Assembly (NCBI GenBank): GCA_041398965.1
Contig: JAWKTT010000004.1
Location: forward strand, 186,001-250,000
From: JAWKTT01 sp041398965
GTDB taxonomy: Bacteria > Planctomycetota > Planctomycetia > Planctomycetales > Planctomycetaceae
Length of the DNA: 64,000 bases
Direction: 5' to 3'
The notes under the pieces are model-generated. The model did not search any database. It was not told the DNA's origin and saw nothing but the letters and a program-made list of their open reading frames with translations. The position numbers and the translations under genes were made by a program. Positions 45,713 to 54,760 of this stretch are shown here, piece after piece (positions within the stretch are counted from its first letter, which is position 1; every line of letters starts with the position of its first letter).

Positions 45713-48364
45713 TTACAGGCCAGTGGCCTGCAAGGATGCGCTGCGGACCCAGTTGTCGAGGTTGTCATAACTGTGAACTGGATGAGCCGACATCCCTTGG
45801 ATGTTCTTGCGATACACCGTGTACTCTTCCAGTTCCCACAGAGGAATGATGGCAACCTCTTCCCATAAGAAGCGGTGCAACTTCCGAACTCGCTCGACCG
45901 CACGAGACGGATCAGCAGTCCGGTCGAGATCAACGAGTTCTTGTTTCAGCCAGTCGGGAATCGTCATCAGGTCATCTATGCGGGCTGTCGACTGCATTGT
46001 CATCAATGGCCACAACTCGGTGATAGGGTCGACGACATGCGTCTCGCGGTACAACAGATCCCACTTTCCATCCTGAAAGGCTGTTAACTCATCGTCTGGA
46101 ACCAGTTCGACATCGATGCCGACTCGGAACCACTGTTTGCACATCGCCTGGGCCGCTGCTCGCAAGACGGGATCAGGGGGAGCGATCATCCGTAGTCGCG
46201 GCAAGTCGCCGTCGATCACCTTGTTCGCCCCCAAGGAATTGCGAGCCGCCAGTCCAAGAGCAAGCGATGCATAAGGGTCGAAAGGTCTCGGTTCAATCCC
46301 TGTGCCGTGTGCGTAACTGTTATGCGGGAACGGGCCGGAAGCAACCCGCCCCTGACTCCCTGCCGGCTCGCGGAGCAGGATATTGTCAAGGATACCCTGT
46401 CGATCAAGTCCGTAAACCAATGCCCGTCGCAACTCCCGTGACTTCAATACCTTCTTCGTGGGATTGAACAATACCATGTGCGTCGCCGGCACCGCATGTT
46501 TTTGAATAAAGTACTGCTCCTTCATCAGTTTGTCGGATTCAATACGCCGAATAATCCACGCGGGCAACCCCGGCAGCATACAGACTTCACCAGCCCGCAG
46601 CCCATGCAATGCCGCTTCCGCGTTGAGATACTTTCGCTCTTGAATCTCGGCGACATGATAGTCCCGCAGCTGCTCTGGCTCGGCGATCACACGTTGATAA
46701 ACCTGAACAGTATCGCTTGATTCGATTCGCCGAAAACCTCCCGCCGGATAGCTCTCGCCAAACGAACCATCGACTTCCGTTCCAGCCGCCACTGCCGCCC
46801 CCTCATCGGTTGCAGATGCGACTGTCGTTGATGCGACTGTCGATGATGCGGGGGCCTCTGCGCTGTCTGCTGCTGATGGTACTGGGACGACTTCATTTTC
46901 CGGAGCTTTGACAACGGTCATCAAGGCCAATGTCTCGAGTCTTGAAGGGACACGGCGGAACCTTACGGTAAACTCGAAGGGAGAATCAATCGAGATTCCG
47001 GCGATGTAACTTGCCAGACGTTCGTCATAGTCAGGGTGTTCGGGACGGAGCCTTTCAGCGATCCGCTTCACGATGGGCCAAGACTGTATGACCGGTTGCG
47101 TCTCCCACGGCTGACGTGTCCGTCGCAAGGTAAACCGCATCGTCCTCCCGAGGTCTTCGGGAATCCACTCATCAAGAAATCGGCTCCTCATTCGGGGATA
47201 ACCATCGCGAAAATCCCGAATCTCGAAGAGTGAGATTTCAGTGAGTCGTTGATGTCGCTCGTCGGCGTCCGTCGCGAAGGGGTACGCCGTCGGCTCTCCG
47301 GGAAATCGGTCGACACCAACTCGCACTCGCTGATATCGCTCGACCAGTGGAGTGTACTGCCCTTTCAAATTCGGCGTTTCGGGCCAGATACGTGCCGCCC
47401 GGTCAGCGAGGTCCGCCGCCTCAGCGTGCTTCCCCGCAACACTCAACTGCCGCGCCTCGTCGAGCACGGCAATCGCTCGTTTCGACAACGTCGCCGAGTG
47501 CTTCTGAAAGACCGGGTCGGTCGTGGTGATGACACCGAGTCGATCAAGAAAGAACCTTGCCTTGCGGAAGTCATCAGCCGCAAGTGCCTCGGTAATGATG
47601 CCATCCGCCGCTCGCCCCGCAGTCGCACCCAGATTCGGAAAGTCTTTTCGACTCCGGAAAACCTCTTCAAAGACCATGAGCGCCGGTTCAAGTTCCCCCG
47701 CCTCCAATCGGGCACTGCCATCGGCAAACAGCAATTTGTCTTTTGTCTCCTTCAGACCCGGCCAGTCGGGCTGCGTTCGCTCGAACTTGGTGACAAGTTC
47801 AAACGCGAGATCGAGATTCTTTTCCTTCAACAGCAACTCGACGCGTTGTAACCACAAGTCTTCATGATGCACAAATTTTTCGACTTCTTCGAGGTCGATA
47901 AAAAACTTCTTTGACGGATCAGTGGTATCGAGAAACTCGAACTGCTTGATGACCGCCATTTCTGCTCGCCATGTCTGCAACTTCTCTCCCGTCAACTTGC
48001 GGCCCGCTTCAATCTTGGCTTCATATTCCTGAGTCCGAGTCTCGAGCGTTCGGGGACGAGGAGACATCGGAAAGACTTCCAACACCTGCATAGACTTTAG
48101 AATCACCCAGTCTCGATACAGTGATACGTCACCGGTCAAAAACAGTTCGGCCGGCGGAACCTCCATCTCGGCAAGAGTCTTGATCGCCGGCGCCGTTTCC
48201 TCGGGAGTCGGTTCTCCTGTGGTCGTCCCATCCGTCGGGGGGGGATCATCGGCCCAAAGCGCAGTTCGCCCATGTTCAGGGATCGCGCAAAAATACAGAC
48301 TCGCCACGAACCAGAACAGCAAGCCGATCGTTTGAACAGACGACTTATAAGAATTGTCGAACAC
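45713..48364 (-). CDS. Exported TPR protein fused to SBP_bac_5-like solute-binding domain
   Basis: The frame is open to 48664, but the first 100 residues are not protein-like; GTG 48364 begins a plausible signal/anchor (SSVQTIGLLFWFVASLYFCA), so that start is used with caution. Residues ~100-330 are helical and TPR-like (LELALMV-type segments, KHAEAADLADRAARIWPETP). From about residue 360 there are features of extracellular solute-binding family 5: FTVRFRRVPSRLETLALMTV, ELRRALVYGLDRQGILDNIL, EVAIIPLWELEEYTVYRKNI. Unlike normal ABC binding proteins it has a large N-terminal helical part and no permease genes nearby. A sensory or scaffold role is possible but unproven. Length from GTG is 883 residues. 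Confidence 0.75.
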   Translation of the reverse strand: MFDNSYKSSVQTIGLLFWFVASLYFCAIPEHGRTALWADDPPPTDGTTTGEPTPEETAPAIKTLAEMEVPPAELFLTGDVSLYRDWVILKSMQVLEVFPMSPRPRTLETRTQEYEAKIEAGRKLTGEKLQTWRAEMAVIKQFEFLDTTDPSKKFFIDLEEVEKFVHHEDLWLQRVELLLKEKNLDLAFELVTKFERTQPDWPGLKETKDKLLFADGSARLEAGELEPALMVFEEVFRSRKDFPNLGATAGRAADGIITEALAADDFRKARFFLDRLGVITTTDPVFQKHSATLSKRAIAVLDEARQLSVAGKHAEAADLADRAARIWPETPNLKGQYTPLVERYQRVRVGVDRFPGEPTAYPFATDADERHQRLTEISLFEIRDFRDGYPRMRSRFLDEWIPEDLGRTMRFTLRRTRQPWETQPVIQSWPIVKRIAERLRPEHPDYDERLASYIAGISIDSPFEFTVRFRRVPSRLETLALMTVVKAPENEVVPVPSAADSAEAPASSTVASTTVASATDEGAAVAAGTEVDGSFGESYPAGGFRRIESSDTVQVYQRVIAEPEQLRDYHVAEIQERKYLNAEAALHGLRAGEVCMLPGLPAWIIRRIESDKLMKEQYFIQKHAVPATHMVLFNPTKKVLKSRELRRALVYGLDRQGILDNILLREPAGSQGRVASGPFPHNSYAHGTGIEPRPFDPYASLALGLAARNSLGANKVIDGDLPRLRMIAPPDPVLRAAAQAMCKQWFRVGIDVELVPDDELTAFQDGKWDLLYRETHVVDPITELWPLMTMQSTARIDDLMTIPDWLKQELVDLDRTADPSRAVERVRKLHRFLWEEVAIIPLWELEEYTVYRKNIQGMSAHPVHSYDNLDNWVRSASLQATGL

Positions 48365-48774
48365 GTTGGGGTCTCGACAGAAAAGGAAATGAGGAAATGA
48401 AGGGACGACACCGACAGACACCACACGAACGAACGCAGTGCAGCATCCCGTTGAACTCGATGCGAACGGTCCACGTAACCACGCGAGAACGCGGCACATC
48501 GACCTTTCGCTCCGTGGATTATTGGCCTCCTCCGATCGTTCCGCAAGCGACCCCACGCCAGACTCCGTCGAGAACGCGACGAATTCTTGACCAAACTCCA
48601 GAGGCCGGAGACCTTCAAAACGCTGACAACTCTGACAAACCCCGCCGATGGCATCCCCCGTCACTCGCCCCTGAACAGTTCGGTCAGTAAGATGCGACCG
48701 ATCCGGTCAGTCGTATTCCGTAGACAGTTTCCTAAGTGATATCAGTTTCATCAGACAGTCAGGTCAGTAGCACA
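48365..48774. other. Divergent intergenic region
   Basis: This lies between the solute-binding-like gene (minus) and purD (plus). It is mostly covered by the dubious N-terminal extension of the former. No RNA or repeat was recognised; promoters for both genes are expected here. Confidence 0.4.
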
Positions 48775-50061
48775 ATGAAGGTTTTGGTTGTTGGTCAGGG
48801 TGGACGCGAACACGCACTTGTCTGGAAGTTGGCCCAATCTCCGCGGGTAACTCAGGTCTACTGCGCCCCCGGAAACGCAGGGACCGCCGGGGATGCCATC
48901 AACGTCGACATCGCCGATACCGACATCGATAAGTTGGTCGCCTTTGCCCTCAAGGAGAAGATCGACCTGACCGTCGTTGGCCCGGAAGCCTCTCTCGTCG
49001 CCGGGATTGTGGACGCTTTTGAAAAGAAAAAGCTGCGAATCTTCGGACCGTCGCAAAAAGCCGCAGCACTCGAAGGGAGCAAAGTCTTCGCCAAAGAGAT
49101 CATGCGGATGGGAAACATTCCGACCGCGGACTACCACGTCTTTACCGACGCCGAAGACGCCATCGCCTTCGTGCAAGAACGAAGCACGCTCTCGTTCGTG
49201 GTGAAAGCCGATGGTCTGGCAGCTGGAAAGGGGGTGACCGTCTGCAACACCCCCGATGACGCCATCACCGCCATCCGGGAGTCGCTCATCGAAGGGCGCT
49301 TCGGCAAAGCGGGACGAGAAATCGTCATCGAAGAACGACTGCAAGGCGAAGAGGTCTCGATTCTTGCGCTGGTCGATGGTCGGACGATCGTCACCCTCGA
49401 AGCGGCTCAAGATCATAAGGCGGCCTACGATGCGGACGAAGGCCCCAACACGGGCGGCATGGGAGCATACAGCCCCGCCCCCTTTGCCACTCCCGAACTT
49501 CTCGATGAAGTCATTCAGACCATCCTCGTCCCCACTGTCCACGCCATGCGTCGAAAAGGGATCGAGTTTCGTGGAGTCTTGTATGCCGGGATCATGTTGA
49601 CCCCGCAAGGCCCCAAGGTGCTCGAATTCAACGTCCGTCTGGGAGACCCGGAAACCCAGCCCATCCTGATGCGACTTAAGACTGACCTATTTGAAGTCCT
49701 CTTGGCTGCCACCGAGGGCCGTCTCAACGAGTATGCTCAACTGGAGTGGGACGAACGAACGGCCGTCTGCGTTGTGATGGCTTCTGATGGCTACCCCGGC
49801 GACTACCAGAAAGGTCACCCGATCCGCGGTCTCGAAGAGGCAGCCCAACTCCCACAGACCAAGGTCTTCCATGCAGGAACGAAACTGCAAGAGGGAGCCG
49901 TCGTCAATTATGGTGGCCGGGTCCTCGGCGTCACCGCCTTGGGTGACGGCGTCTCTGATGCCAAGAAAAAGGCGTATGAAGCAGTCAAATGCATCCGCTG
50001 GACCGGTGCCTGGTGCCGCAAAGACATCTCCGACAAAGCCCGCCTCACTGGCGACACCTAA
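48775..50061 (+). CDS. purD: Phosphoribosylamine-glycine ligase (GAR synthetase)
   Basis: ATG 48775 (MKVLVVGQGGREHALVWKLA) is the normal PurD start; 13 upstream codons are dropped. The 428-residue protein has the standard domains: N domain with GQGGREHAL, ATP-grasp part (FVVKADGLAAGKGVTVCNTP, IVIEERLQGEEVSILALVDG), glycine-rich DEGPNTGGMGAYSPAP, and C-terminal VLEFNVRLGDPETQPILMRL. It catalyses ATP-dependent joining of glycine to 5-phosphoribosylamine, the second step of purine biosynthesis. No other pur gene adjoins it. A hairpin about 65 bp after the stop may end its transcript. Confidence 0.97.
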   Translation: MKVLVVGQGGREHALVWKLAQSPRVTQVYCAPGNAGTAGDAINVDIADTDIDKLVAFALKEKIDLTVVGPEASLVAGIVDAFEKKKLRIFGPSQKAAALEGSKVFAKEIMRMGNIPTADYHVFTDAEDAIAFVQERSTLSFVVKADGLAAGKGVTVCNTPDDAITAIRESLIEGRFGKAGREIVIEERLQGEEVSILALVDGRTIVTLEAAQDHKAAYDADEGPNTGGMGAYSPAPFATPELLDEVIQTILVPTVHAMRRKGIEFRGVLYAGIMLTPQGPKVLEFNVRLGDPETQPILMRLKTDLFEVLLAATEGRLNEYAQLEWDERTAVCVVMASDGYPGDYQKGHPIRGLEEAAQLPQTKVFHAGTKLQEGAVVNYGGRVLGVTALGDGVSDAKKKAYEAVKCIRWTGAWCRKDISDKARLTGDT

Positions 50062-50120
50062 CCGATGCCGCATTTTTGGTGGTACGGCTTGCGCCCTGCC
50101 GCTATTTTGTGGGGGGATCA

Positions 50121-50160
50121 AGCAAAACAGCCGGTCACCCCGATTGGGCAACCGGCTGCT
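50121..50160 (-). terminator. Intrinsic terminator for the DUF1559 gene (possibly bidirectional)
   Basis: CAGCCGGT (50128-50135) pairs with ACCGGCTG (50151-50158), with an inner CCC/GGG pair. On the minus strand the stem is followed by TTTTGCTT, the T-run expected of a rho-independent terminator for the DUF1559 gene ending at 50239. It may also stop purD reading the other way, although little T-run follows on that side. Confidence 0.7.
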
Positions 50161-50238
50161 TGTGTCGCTCGATTCGCCGTCGGATCAACTCAACGTCAGA
50201 CCCACGGCAAACTTGAGGAAGGTCTCATCTCCGTCAGA

Positions 50239-51273
50239 CTATGGAGCCTGCTTGGTCTCACCGCAGTTCTTTGTCGACAACGCACCCCAAACGCCGTAAG
50301 GGCTGGCAGTGGTGACAGCACCGGGTGGTGTTGCGCCGCTGCTTCCGGCATCAACGTTTTCGCTGATGAAGGTCACTTTACCGTCAAGGAGTGCAATATG
50401 AACCCCGCCCGGATGGGTACTGGATGCCGAATACACGGCACCGTTCGACTCTTCGCTGTTGCCAGTACTTGAGCAGTTCGGAGAGTTCGGAGGCAGGATG
50501 GCCGTGTAGCCGGTGTAAGCACAGAGACTGTCTAGCCAACGGTCACCGCGAGCTCGCGAGCCTGATCCTGCTGCAAACTTCGACTTGTCATTGGGATCCA
50601 GTGCAGCAATGCACAATGAAGGACTGGTGTTGACGCTCGCGACACTGACATGAACCATCCCCGCGACTTCCAATGGGTCCCCCCCGTAGGATGGAGACTG
50701 CCGAGTTTCGGAGAAGACCATCGTATTGCTCGACCCATCGGTGATGTCCCGGACTCGGAACGCCGTACGCGATCCGAACATTCCACGATGGCGTTCGGGT
50801 TCCCAGTCGGCCAGCTGGGTGGTGCGGTCACCATGGTTGACGACGTAGCTCGTCTTCCCACGATCACGATCCTGAGTTGTGTCAGACGGGCAGGCGAGAA
50901 TATTGATGTCGGCATCGTACCAGACGGCAGAACCCCAAGGGACACCTTTGTTGGTCGAAGAGTTGAAGAGGTCGTACAAAGGCTTCTGTTCGATGTACGG
51001 CATCAGACCATAGAAGGGAGACAACCGCATACTGGTCGAGCCGACGGTATCCTGTGCCCCAGTGGCACCAGGGGGGAAGGTCTTGTTGACCCCTTCGTAG
51101 TTCATCACGGCGATGGCAAGGTTGTGCAGGTGATCCTGACACTGCGACCGGCGAGCAGCTTCGCGAACCGACTGCACGGCTGGCAGCAACAACGCCACCA
51201 AAATGGCGATGATCGCAATCACCACCAACAACTCGATCAGCGTAAACGCGCGACGAACACCACGCTTGAACAT
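50239..51273 (-). CDS. DUF1559 protein with prepilin-type N-terminus, second copy
   Basis: ATG 51273 follows AAAGGATCAA and gives MFKRGVRRAFTLIELLVVIA, a prepilin-like motif; a GTG 51297 in the same frame is an alternative. The 344-residue protein then has AVREAARRSQC-type helix sequence, the DUF1559 body with ITDGSSNTMVFSETRQSPSY, and a C-terminal ASSTHPGGVHIALLDGKVTF. It differs clearly from the copy at 34536-35522 in the variable middle, so they are paralogues rather than recent duplicates. No lipoprotein partner gene is adjacent. It ends at a good intrinsic terminator. Confidence 0.92.
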   Translation of the reverse strand: MFKRGVRRAFTLIELLVVIAIIAILVALLLPAVQSVREAARRSQCQDHLHNLAIAVMNYEGVNKTFPPGATGAQDTVGSTSMRLSPFYGLMPYIEQKPLYDLFNSSTNKGVPWGSAVWYDADINILACPSDTTQDRDRGKTSYVVNHGDRTTQLADWEPERHRGMFGSRTAFRVRDITDGSSNTMVFSETRQSPSYGGDPLEVAGMVHVSVASVNTSPSLCIAALDPNDKSKFAAGSGSRARGDRWLDSLCAYTGYTAILPPNSPNCSSTGNSEESNGAVYSASSTHPGGVHIALLDGKVTFISENVDAGSSGATPPGAVTTASPYGVWGALSTKNCGETKQAP

Positions 51274-51771
51274 TTGATCCTTTCTCACTTCGCTCACTCC
51301 CCAAAAATCTCAGGAAAAATCGCAAGGCACACGAACGCCTCACATCAAACTCGCGAAAAAACAACATTGGACGCAGACACACCGACAGCGCGAACAAACC
51401 AACGCATGCTTGAAAATATGCCACAACCCAAGCGAGAGTTGCCCAGAACTCGACATTTGCGTGGAATCCTGCTCAGCGCTGTTGAAAAGACGTCAATAAC
51501 TCCCTACGAAAACGTCCAATCCTCTCAATTGTATGAACACAATCCTCACATTGTCCAGAACACATCATCAGATTTTTTTGTGTTCGGTGTCTCCCCTGTC
51601 TGATTTGACGGATCACAGACCTCCAAATTGAGAAAGCGAAACACCAAGCCAGCCTCCATCACAACAGCAAGTACGGACGAAATCGCCATTGAACCTACTG
51701 GTTTTTGGTAAATCGTCTAGAATGATGCTCAAAGACCACACTCCAGCGTTTCGTTCGGAAAAGGGAACATT
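51274..51771. other. A+T-richer intergenic region between divergent genes
   Basis: The 498-bp gap separates the second DUF1559 gene from the DJ-1/PfpI gene. It is visibly richer in A and T than the coding sequence. No open frame with family features was found; promoters of both flanking genes are presumably here. Confidence 0.5.
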
Positions 51772-52302
51772 ATGAGTCAAGAGCTTTCGGGAATGCGTGT
51801 TCTCTGTTTTGTCGGAGACATTTACGAAGATCTTGAGCTTTGGTATCCCAAACTTCGGCTTGAGGAAGCCGGGGTTCAAGTCACATTGGCCGGGCCAGAG
51901 GCAGGGATCACCTACAAGGGGAAGCACGGATACCCCTGTGTTTCCGACGCAGCAATCGCTGACATGGAGATCGATGACTTTCATGGAGTGATCTGCCCTG
52001 GCGGATTCATGCCCGACAAGTTACGCCGCGATCTTCATGTGTTGACTCTGGTCCAAGGCTTTCACATCGAGGGAAAGTTGATTGCTGCCATTTGTCACGG
52101 CGGCTGGATTCCGATCTCGGCCAAAGTCTACAAAGGGGTCCGGGTGACGGGATCGCCCGGCATTAAAGACGACTTGGAAAATGCCGGGGCGATCTTTGAA
52201 GATGCTCCGGTTGTCATTGACCGCCACTTCGTCAGTAGCCGTCATCCCAACGATCTTCCCGCCTTCTGCCAGGGGATCATTCAAGTCCTGTCGGCTGACT
52301 GA
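51772..52302 (+). CDS. DJ-1/PfpI family protein (type 1 glutamine amidotransferase-like)
   Basis: The 176-residue protein follows AAAAGGGAAC at ATG 51772. It has the flavodoxin-like core of the family: MRVLCFVGDIYEDLELWYPK (acidic residue at Glu19/Asp20), GVICPGGFMPDKLRRD, and the nucleophile elbow AAICHGGWIPISA with Cys108 and His109. Members include PfpI-type peptidases, glyoxalase-like deglycases and chaperones; which one applies here cannot be told from sequence. Tail sequence FVSSRHPNDLPAFCQGIIQV is usual for PfpI-type proteins. It stands first before the DUF58 gene, from which it is separated by a small palindrome. Confidence 0.93.
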   Translation: MSQELSGMRVLCFVGDIYEDLELWYPKLRLEEAGVQVTLAGPEAGITYKGKHGYPCVSDAAIADMEIDDFHGVICPGGFMPDKLRRDLHVLTLVQGFHIEGKLIAAICHGGWIPISAKVYKGVRVTGSPGIKDDLENAGAIFEDAPVVIDRHFVSSRHPNDLPAFCQGIIQVLSAD

Positions 52303-52414
52303 AACACGCGATGTGATGTGGGACGGAATTGTGAGTCTCCCCGATGGGACTCTCCCCAACAGTCCGTGCATCGTCTAGACTAAGCTGGTCGCCATTCGTG
52401 ATCGTCCCGCAATG

Positions 52415-52435
52415 CCCCACCTTCGCAAGGTGGGG
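52415..52435. repeat. Short perfect hairpin between PfpI-like and DUF58 genes
   Basis: CCCCACCTT (52415-52423) and AAGGTGGGG (52427-52435) form a 9-bp perfect stem with a CGC loop. No T-run follows, so it is more like a small palindromic repeat or RNA-stability element than a terminator. Confidence 0.6.
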
Positions 52436-52453
52436 ACTCCAGCCGAGTCATTT

Positions 52454-53377
52454 ATGCCACCCACCACACGTAAGCCTGCCGCACTTCCACTCGACGACCC
52501 GACGGCCCTCGCCAAGTTCGGCAAGCTCGATGTCGTGGCCAAGTTGATCGTCGAAGGATACATGATCGGTCAGCACAAAAGCCCGTTTAAGGGGTCGAGT
52601 GTCGAGTTCGTCGAGCATCGTCAGTATTACCCCGGCGACGAAGTGAGACACATCGACTGGCGAGCCTTCGGCAAGACCGGTCGGTATTACATCAAAGAGT
52701 ATGAAGAAGAGACCAACCTTCGCTCCTATTTGATCGTCGACGGTTCGGGGAGTATGGCTTACGGACAAAGCACCCTGACAAAATTCGATTACGCCCGATA
52801 TCTGGCCGCTGCGTTCGGGTATCTGTTGCTCAGCCAGCGAGACGGCGTCGGAATGGTGACGTTCGACACCAAGGTTCAGGAGCGGATCGACCCCTCGACC
52901 AACCCGCAGACCTTTCAACGCATGACCAATTTCCTGGAGAACTGGAAACCGGGGGCAGAGACCAGTCTGGGGACGGTCATGAAGAACCTCATTCCCACGC
53001 TGAAGCGTCGCAGTTTGATCATTATCGTCAGCGACTTCTTCGACAAGATGGATCAGATTCGCAGCGTTCTACAGCAATTTCGGCATGATCGACATGAAGT
53101 GATGCTGTTCCAGATTGCAGCCCCCGAGGAAGAAGACTTCCCCTTCAGCAAACCGACACAGTTCCGCAGCCTCGAACTCGCCAAGCATCGACTCCTTGTT
53201 GACCCCCATCGCCTGCGGGCGATCTACCTCGAACAATATGCCGAGTTCTGCCGAGACCTCAAAGCGGCCTGTGGAGCAACCGGCATCGACCATATGAAAC
53301 TGACGACCGATCAACCGTATCACAAAGCTCTCGGCGCCTTCCTCGACGCCCGCGTCAGACAAAAGGGCAAACGCTGA
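52454..53377 (+). CDS. DUF58 (VWA-like) protein
   Basis: ATG 52454 (MPPTTRKPAALPLDDPTALA) is preferred over 52412, whose 14 extra codons come from the hairpin. The 307-residue protein has the DUF58 signature HRQYYPGDEVRHIDWRAFGK and a VWA-like metal site (LIVDGSGSMAYG). A further RRSLIIIVSDFFDKMD strand-turn follows. DUF58 proteins commonly pair with MoxR AAA ATPases in metalloenzyme or complex assembly; no MoxR gene is visible in this window, so a partner would have to be elsewhere. The protein is cytoplasmic, with no signal or membrane segment. Confidence 0.9.
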   Translation: MPPTTRKPAALPLDDPTALAKFGKLDVVAKLIVEGYMIGQHKSPFKGSSVEFVEHRQYYPGDEVRHIDWRAFGKTGRYYIKEYEEETNLRSYLIVDGSGSMAYGQSTLTKFDYARYLAAAFGYLLLSQRDGVGMVTFDTKVQERIDPSTNPQTFQRMTNFLENWKPGAETSLGTVMKNLIPTLKRRSLIIIVSDFFDKMDQIRSVLQQFRHDRHEVMLFQIAAPEEEDFPFSKPTQFRSLELAKHRLLVDPHRLRAIYLEQYAEFCRDLKAACGATGIDHMKLTTDQPYHKALGAFLDARVRQKGKR

Positions 53378-53452
53378 TAGTACACCGCAGTAGACTCCTC
53401 GAAAGTACATACACCTTTCCCTGACATACTCACTCCCTCCCTCGGTTTTAGA

Positions 53453-54622
53453 ATGCTGACTCAACAAGGCTGTCAATCACGGCAACAACGACTTTGGGAT
53501 GCGGTCTCCGCGGAGACGGAATGGCTCCTTGTGGCCGATCCGCGACACGTGCTGTATCTCTCAAATTTCCTGGTCAATCCGCTCAGTTTCTCCGGTGGGG
53601 AGCGAGGCATACTGTTGCTGCGTCGCGGTGGGGCGACGACGTTGATTGCGGATAACTTCTCTCGACGATCGTCGGTCAGTGAACCGTTCGTCGATGATGT
53701 TGTCGAGTACGCCTGGTACGACCACAAGAAGTCGGTCATCAACCGTGACCATGCCCTGTTTGAAGCTTTGGATGATGCCATGTCGACAGTCGGCGATGGC
53801 CCCGGACTGGTCGAGGGGGAGTGGCTCCCGATTGGAACGGTTCCAATCTTCGATGGCGACACAAACTGTGCCGTCGACGAAGAGGCCGATCAGGGAACAC
53901 CGTTTTCAGATATTGGAACCGCACTGCGTCACCTTCGCCGATCCAAAGAGGCCGACGAACTCGACATTATGCGGCGATGTATGCGTGGCGGCGAAGCGGG
54001 ACAGGCAAAACTCCGAGAGATTCTGAAGCCAGGCATCACTGAACTGGAAATCTATCTCGAAGTGCAACATGCCGCACTCACCGCAGCCGGCTGCCCCGGT
54101 CTCGTGTATGGCGACTTCCGAGCCACGAATCCTACAAAGCCAAAGGTTGGTGGTGCGCCAACCGACTATGCCCTCAGTCAAGGAGACCTGTTCATTCTGG
54201 ACTACTCGGTCGTTATTAGCGGTTATCGCAGCGACTTCACGAACACCCTCAGCGTCGGCCCGCCAAGTGCCGAAGTCGAAACGATGTTCGCTCTCTGCCA
54301 GACCGCCATGGCACGAGCCGAAGCGACTCTGAAGGCAGGGGCACAGGCCAAAGACGTTCACGCCGCGGCCCATTCCCCATTTGTCGAAGCGGGACGTCCC
54401 GAGTTGTTCACGCATCACGCGGGGCACGGTCTCGGACTGGCTCACCCGGAAGCCCCCATTCTGACCCCCGAGAGCACTGATGTCCTCGTGGCGGGAGACG
54501 TCGTCACCATCGAACCGGGAGCCTACCAAGCCGGCATCGGCGGCATGCGGATCGAACACAACTACCTCATCACCGAAACCGGCTACGAACGCCTGAGTAA
54601 CCACAAGATTTCGCTGACGTAG
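53453..54622 (+). CDS. Xaa-Pro aminopeptidase-like M24 family metallopeptidase
   Basis: The 389-residue protein has an N-terminal creatinase-type domain (residues ~1-155) and a C-terminal pita-bread catalytic domain. Metal ligands in order are Asp in FILDYSVVISGYRSDFTNT (two Asp), His in HHAGHGLGLAHPEAP, Glu in VVTIEPGAYQ and Glu in GGMRIEHNYLITE. This is the M24B peptidase set. It probably removes N-terminal residues before proline, or hydrolyses related dipeptides, in the cytoplasm. It starts at ATG 53453, 75 bp after the DUF58 gene; the two lie in the same direction but co-transcription is uncertain. Confidence 0.92.
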   Translation: MLTQQGCQSRQQRLWDAVSAETEWLLVADPRHVLYLSNFLVNPLSFSGGERGILLLRRGGATTLIADNFSRRSSVSEPFVDDVVEYAWYDHKKSVINRDHALFEALDDAMSTVGDGPGLVEGEWLPIGTVPIFDGDTNCAVDEEADQGTPFSDIGTALRHLRRSKEADELDIMRRCMRGGEAGQAKLREILKPGITELEIYLEVQHAALTAAGCPGLVYGDFRATNPTKPKVGGAPTDYALSQGDLFILDYSVVISGYRSDFTNTLSVGPPSAEVETMFALCQTAMARAEATLKAGAQAKDVHAAAHSPFVEAGRPELFTHHAGHGLGLAHPEAPILTPESTDVLVAGDVVTIEPGAYQAGIGGMRIEHNYLITETGYERLSNHKISLT

Positions 54623-54650
54623 TGTCGTGGTCGATTGAGTTCGACTCGTT

Positions 54651-54760
54651 CAATTAGCGGCACGGCGGAAGTCGTCCGATAGCAGGGCCAGCGAGGTTTG
54701 ATCTAGGGTGGGCGCTTCGCTCGCTCACAGGAGGGCTTGCGCCCTTCCGCCAATTAGCGG
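54651..54760. repeat. REP/MITE-like palindromic element between convergent genes
   Basis: The 110-bp element begins and ends with the direct repeat CAATTAGCGG (54651-54660 and 54751-54760). Inside are GGCGGAA...TTCCGCC as an inverted pair, the hairpin GTGGGCG-loop-CGCTCAC, and GGAGGGC-TTGC-GCCCTTCC. The right edge supplies the TAA stop of the gene at 54754. It lies between convergent genes and may act as a bidirectional transcription stop. Confidence 0.65.
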
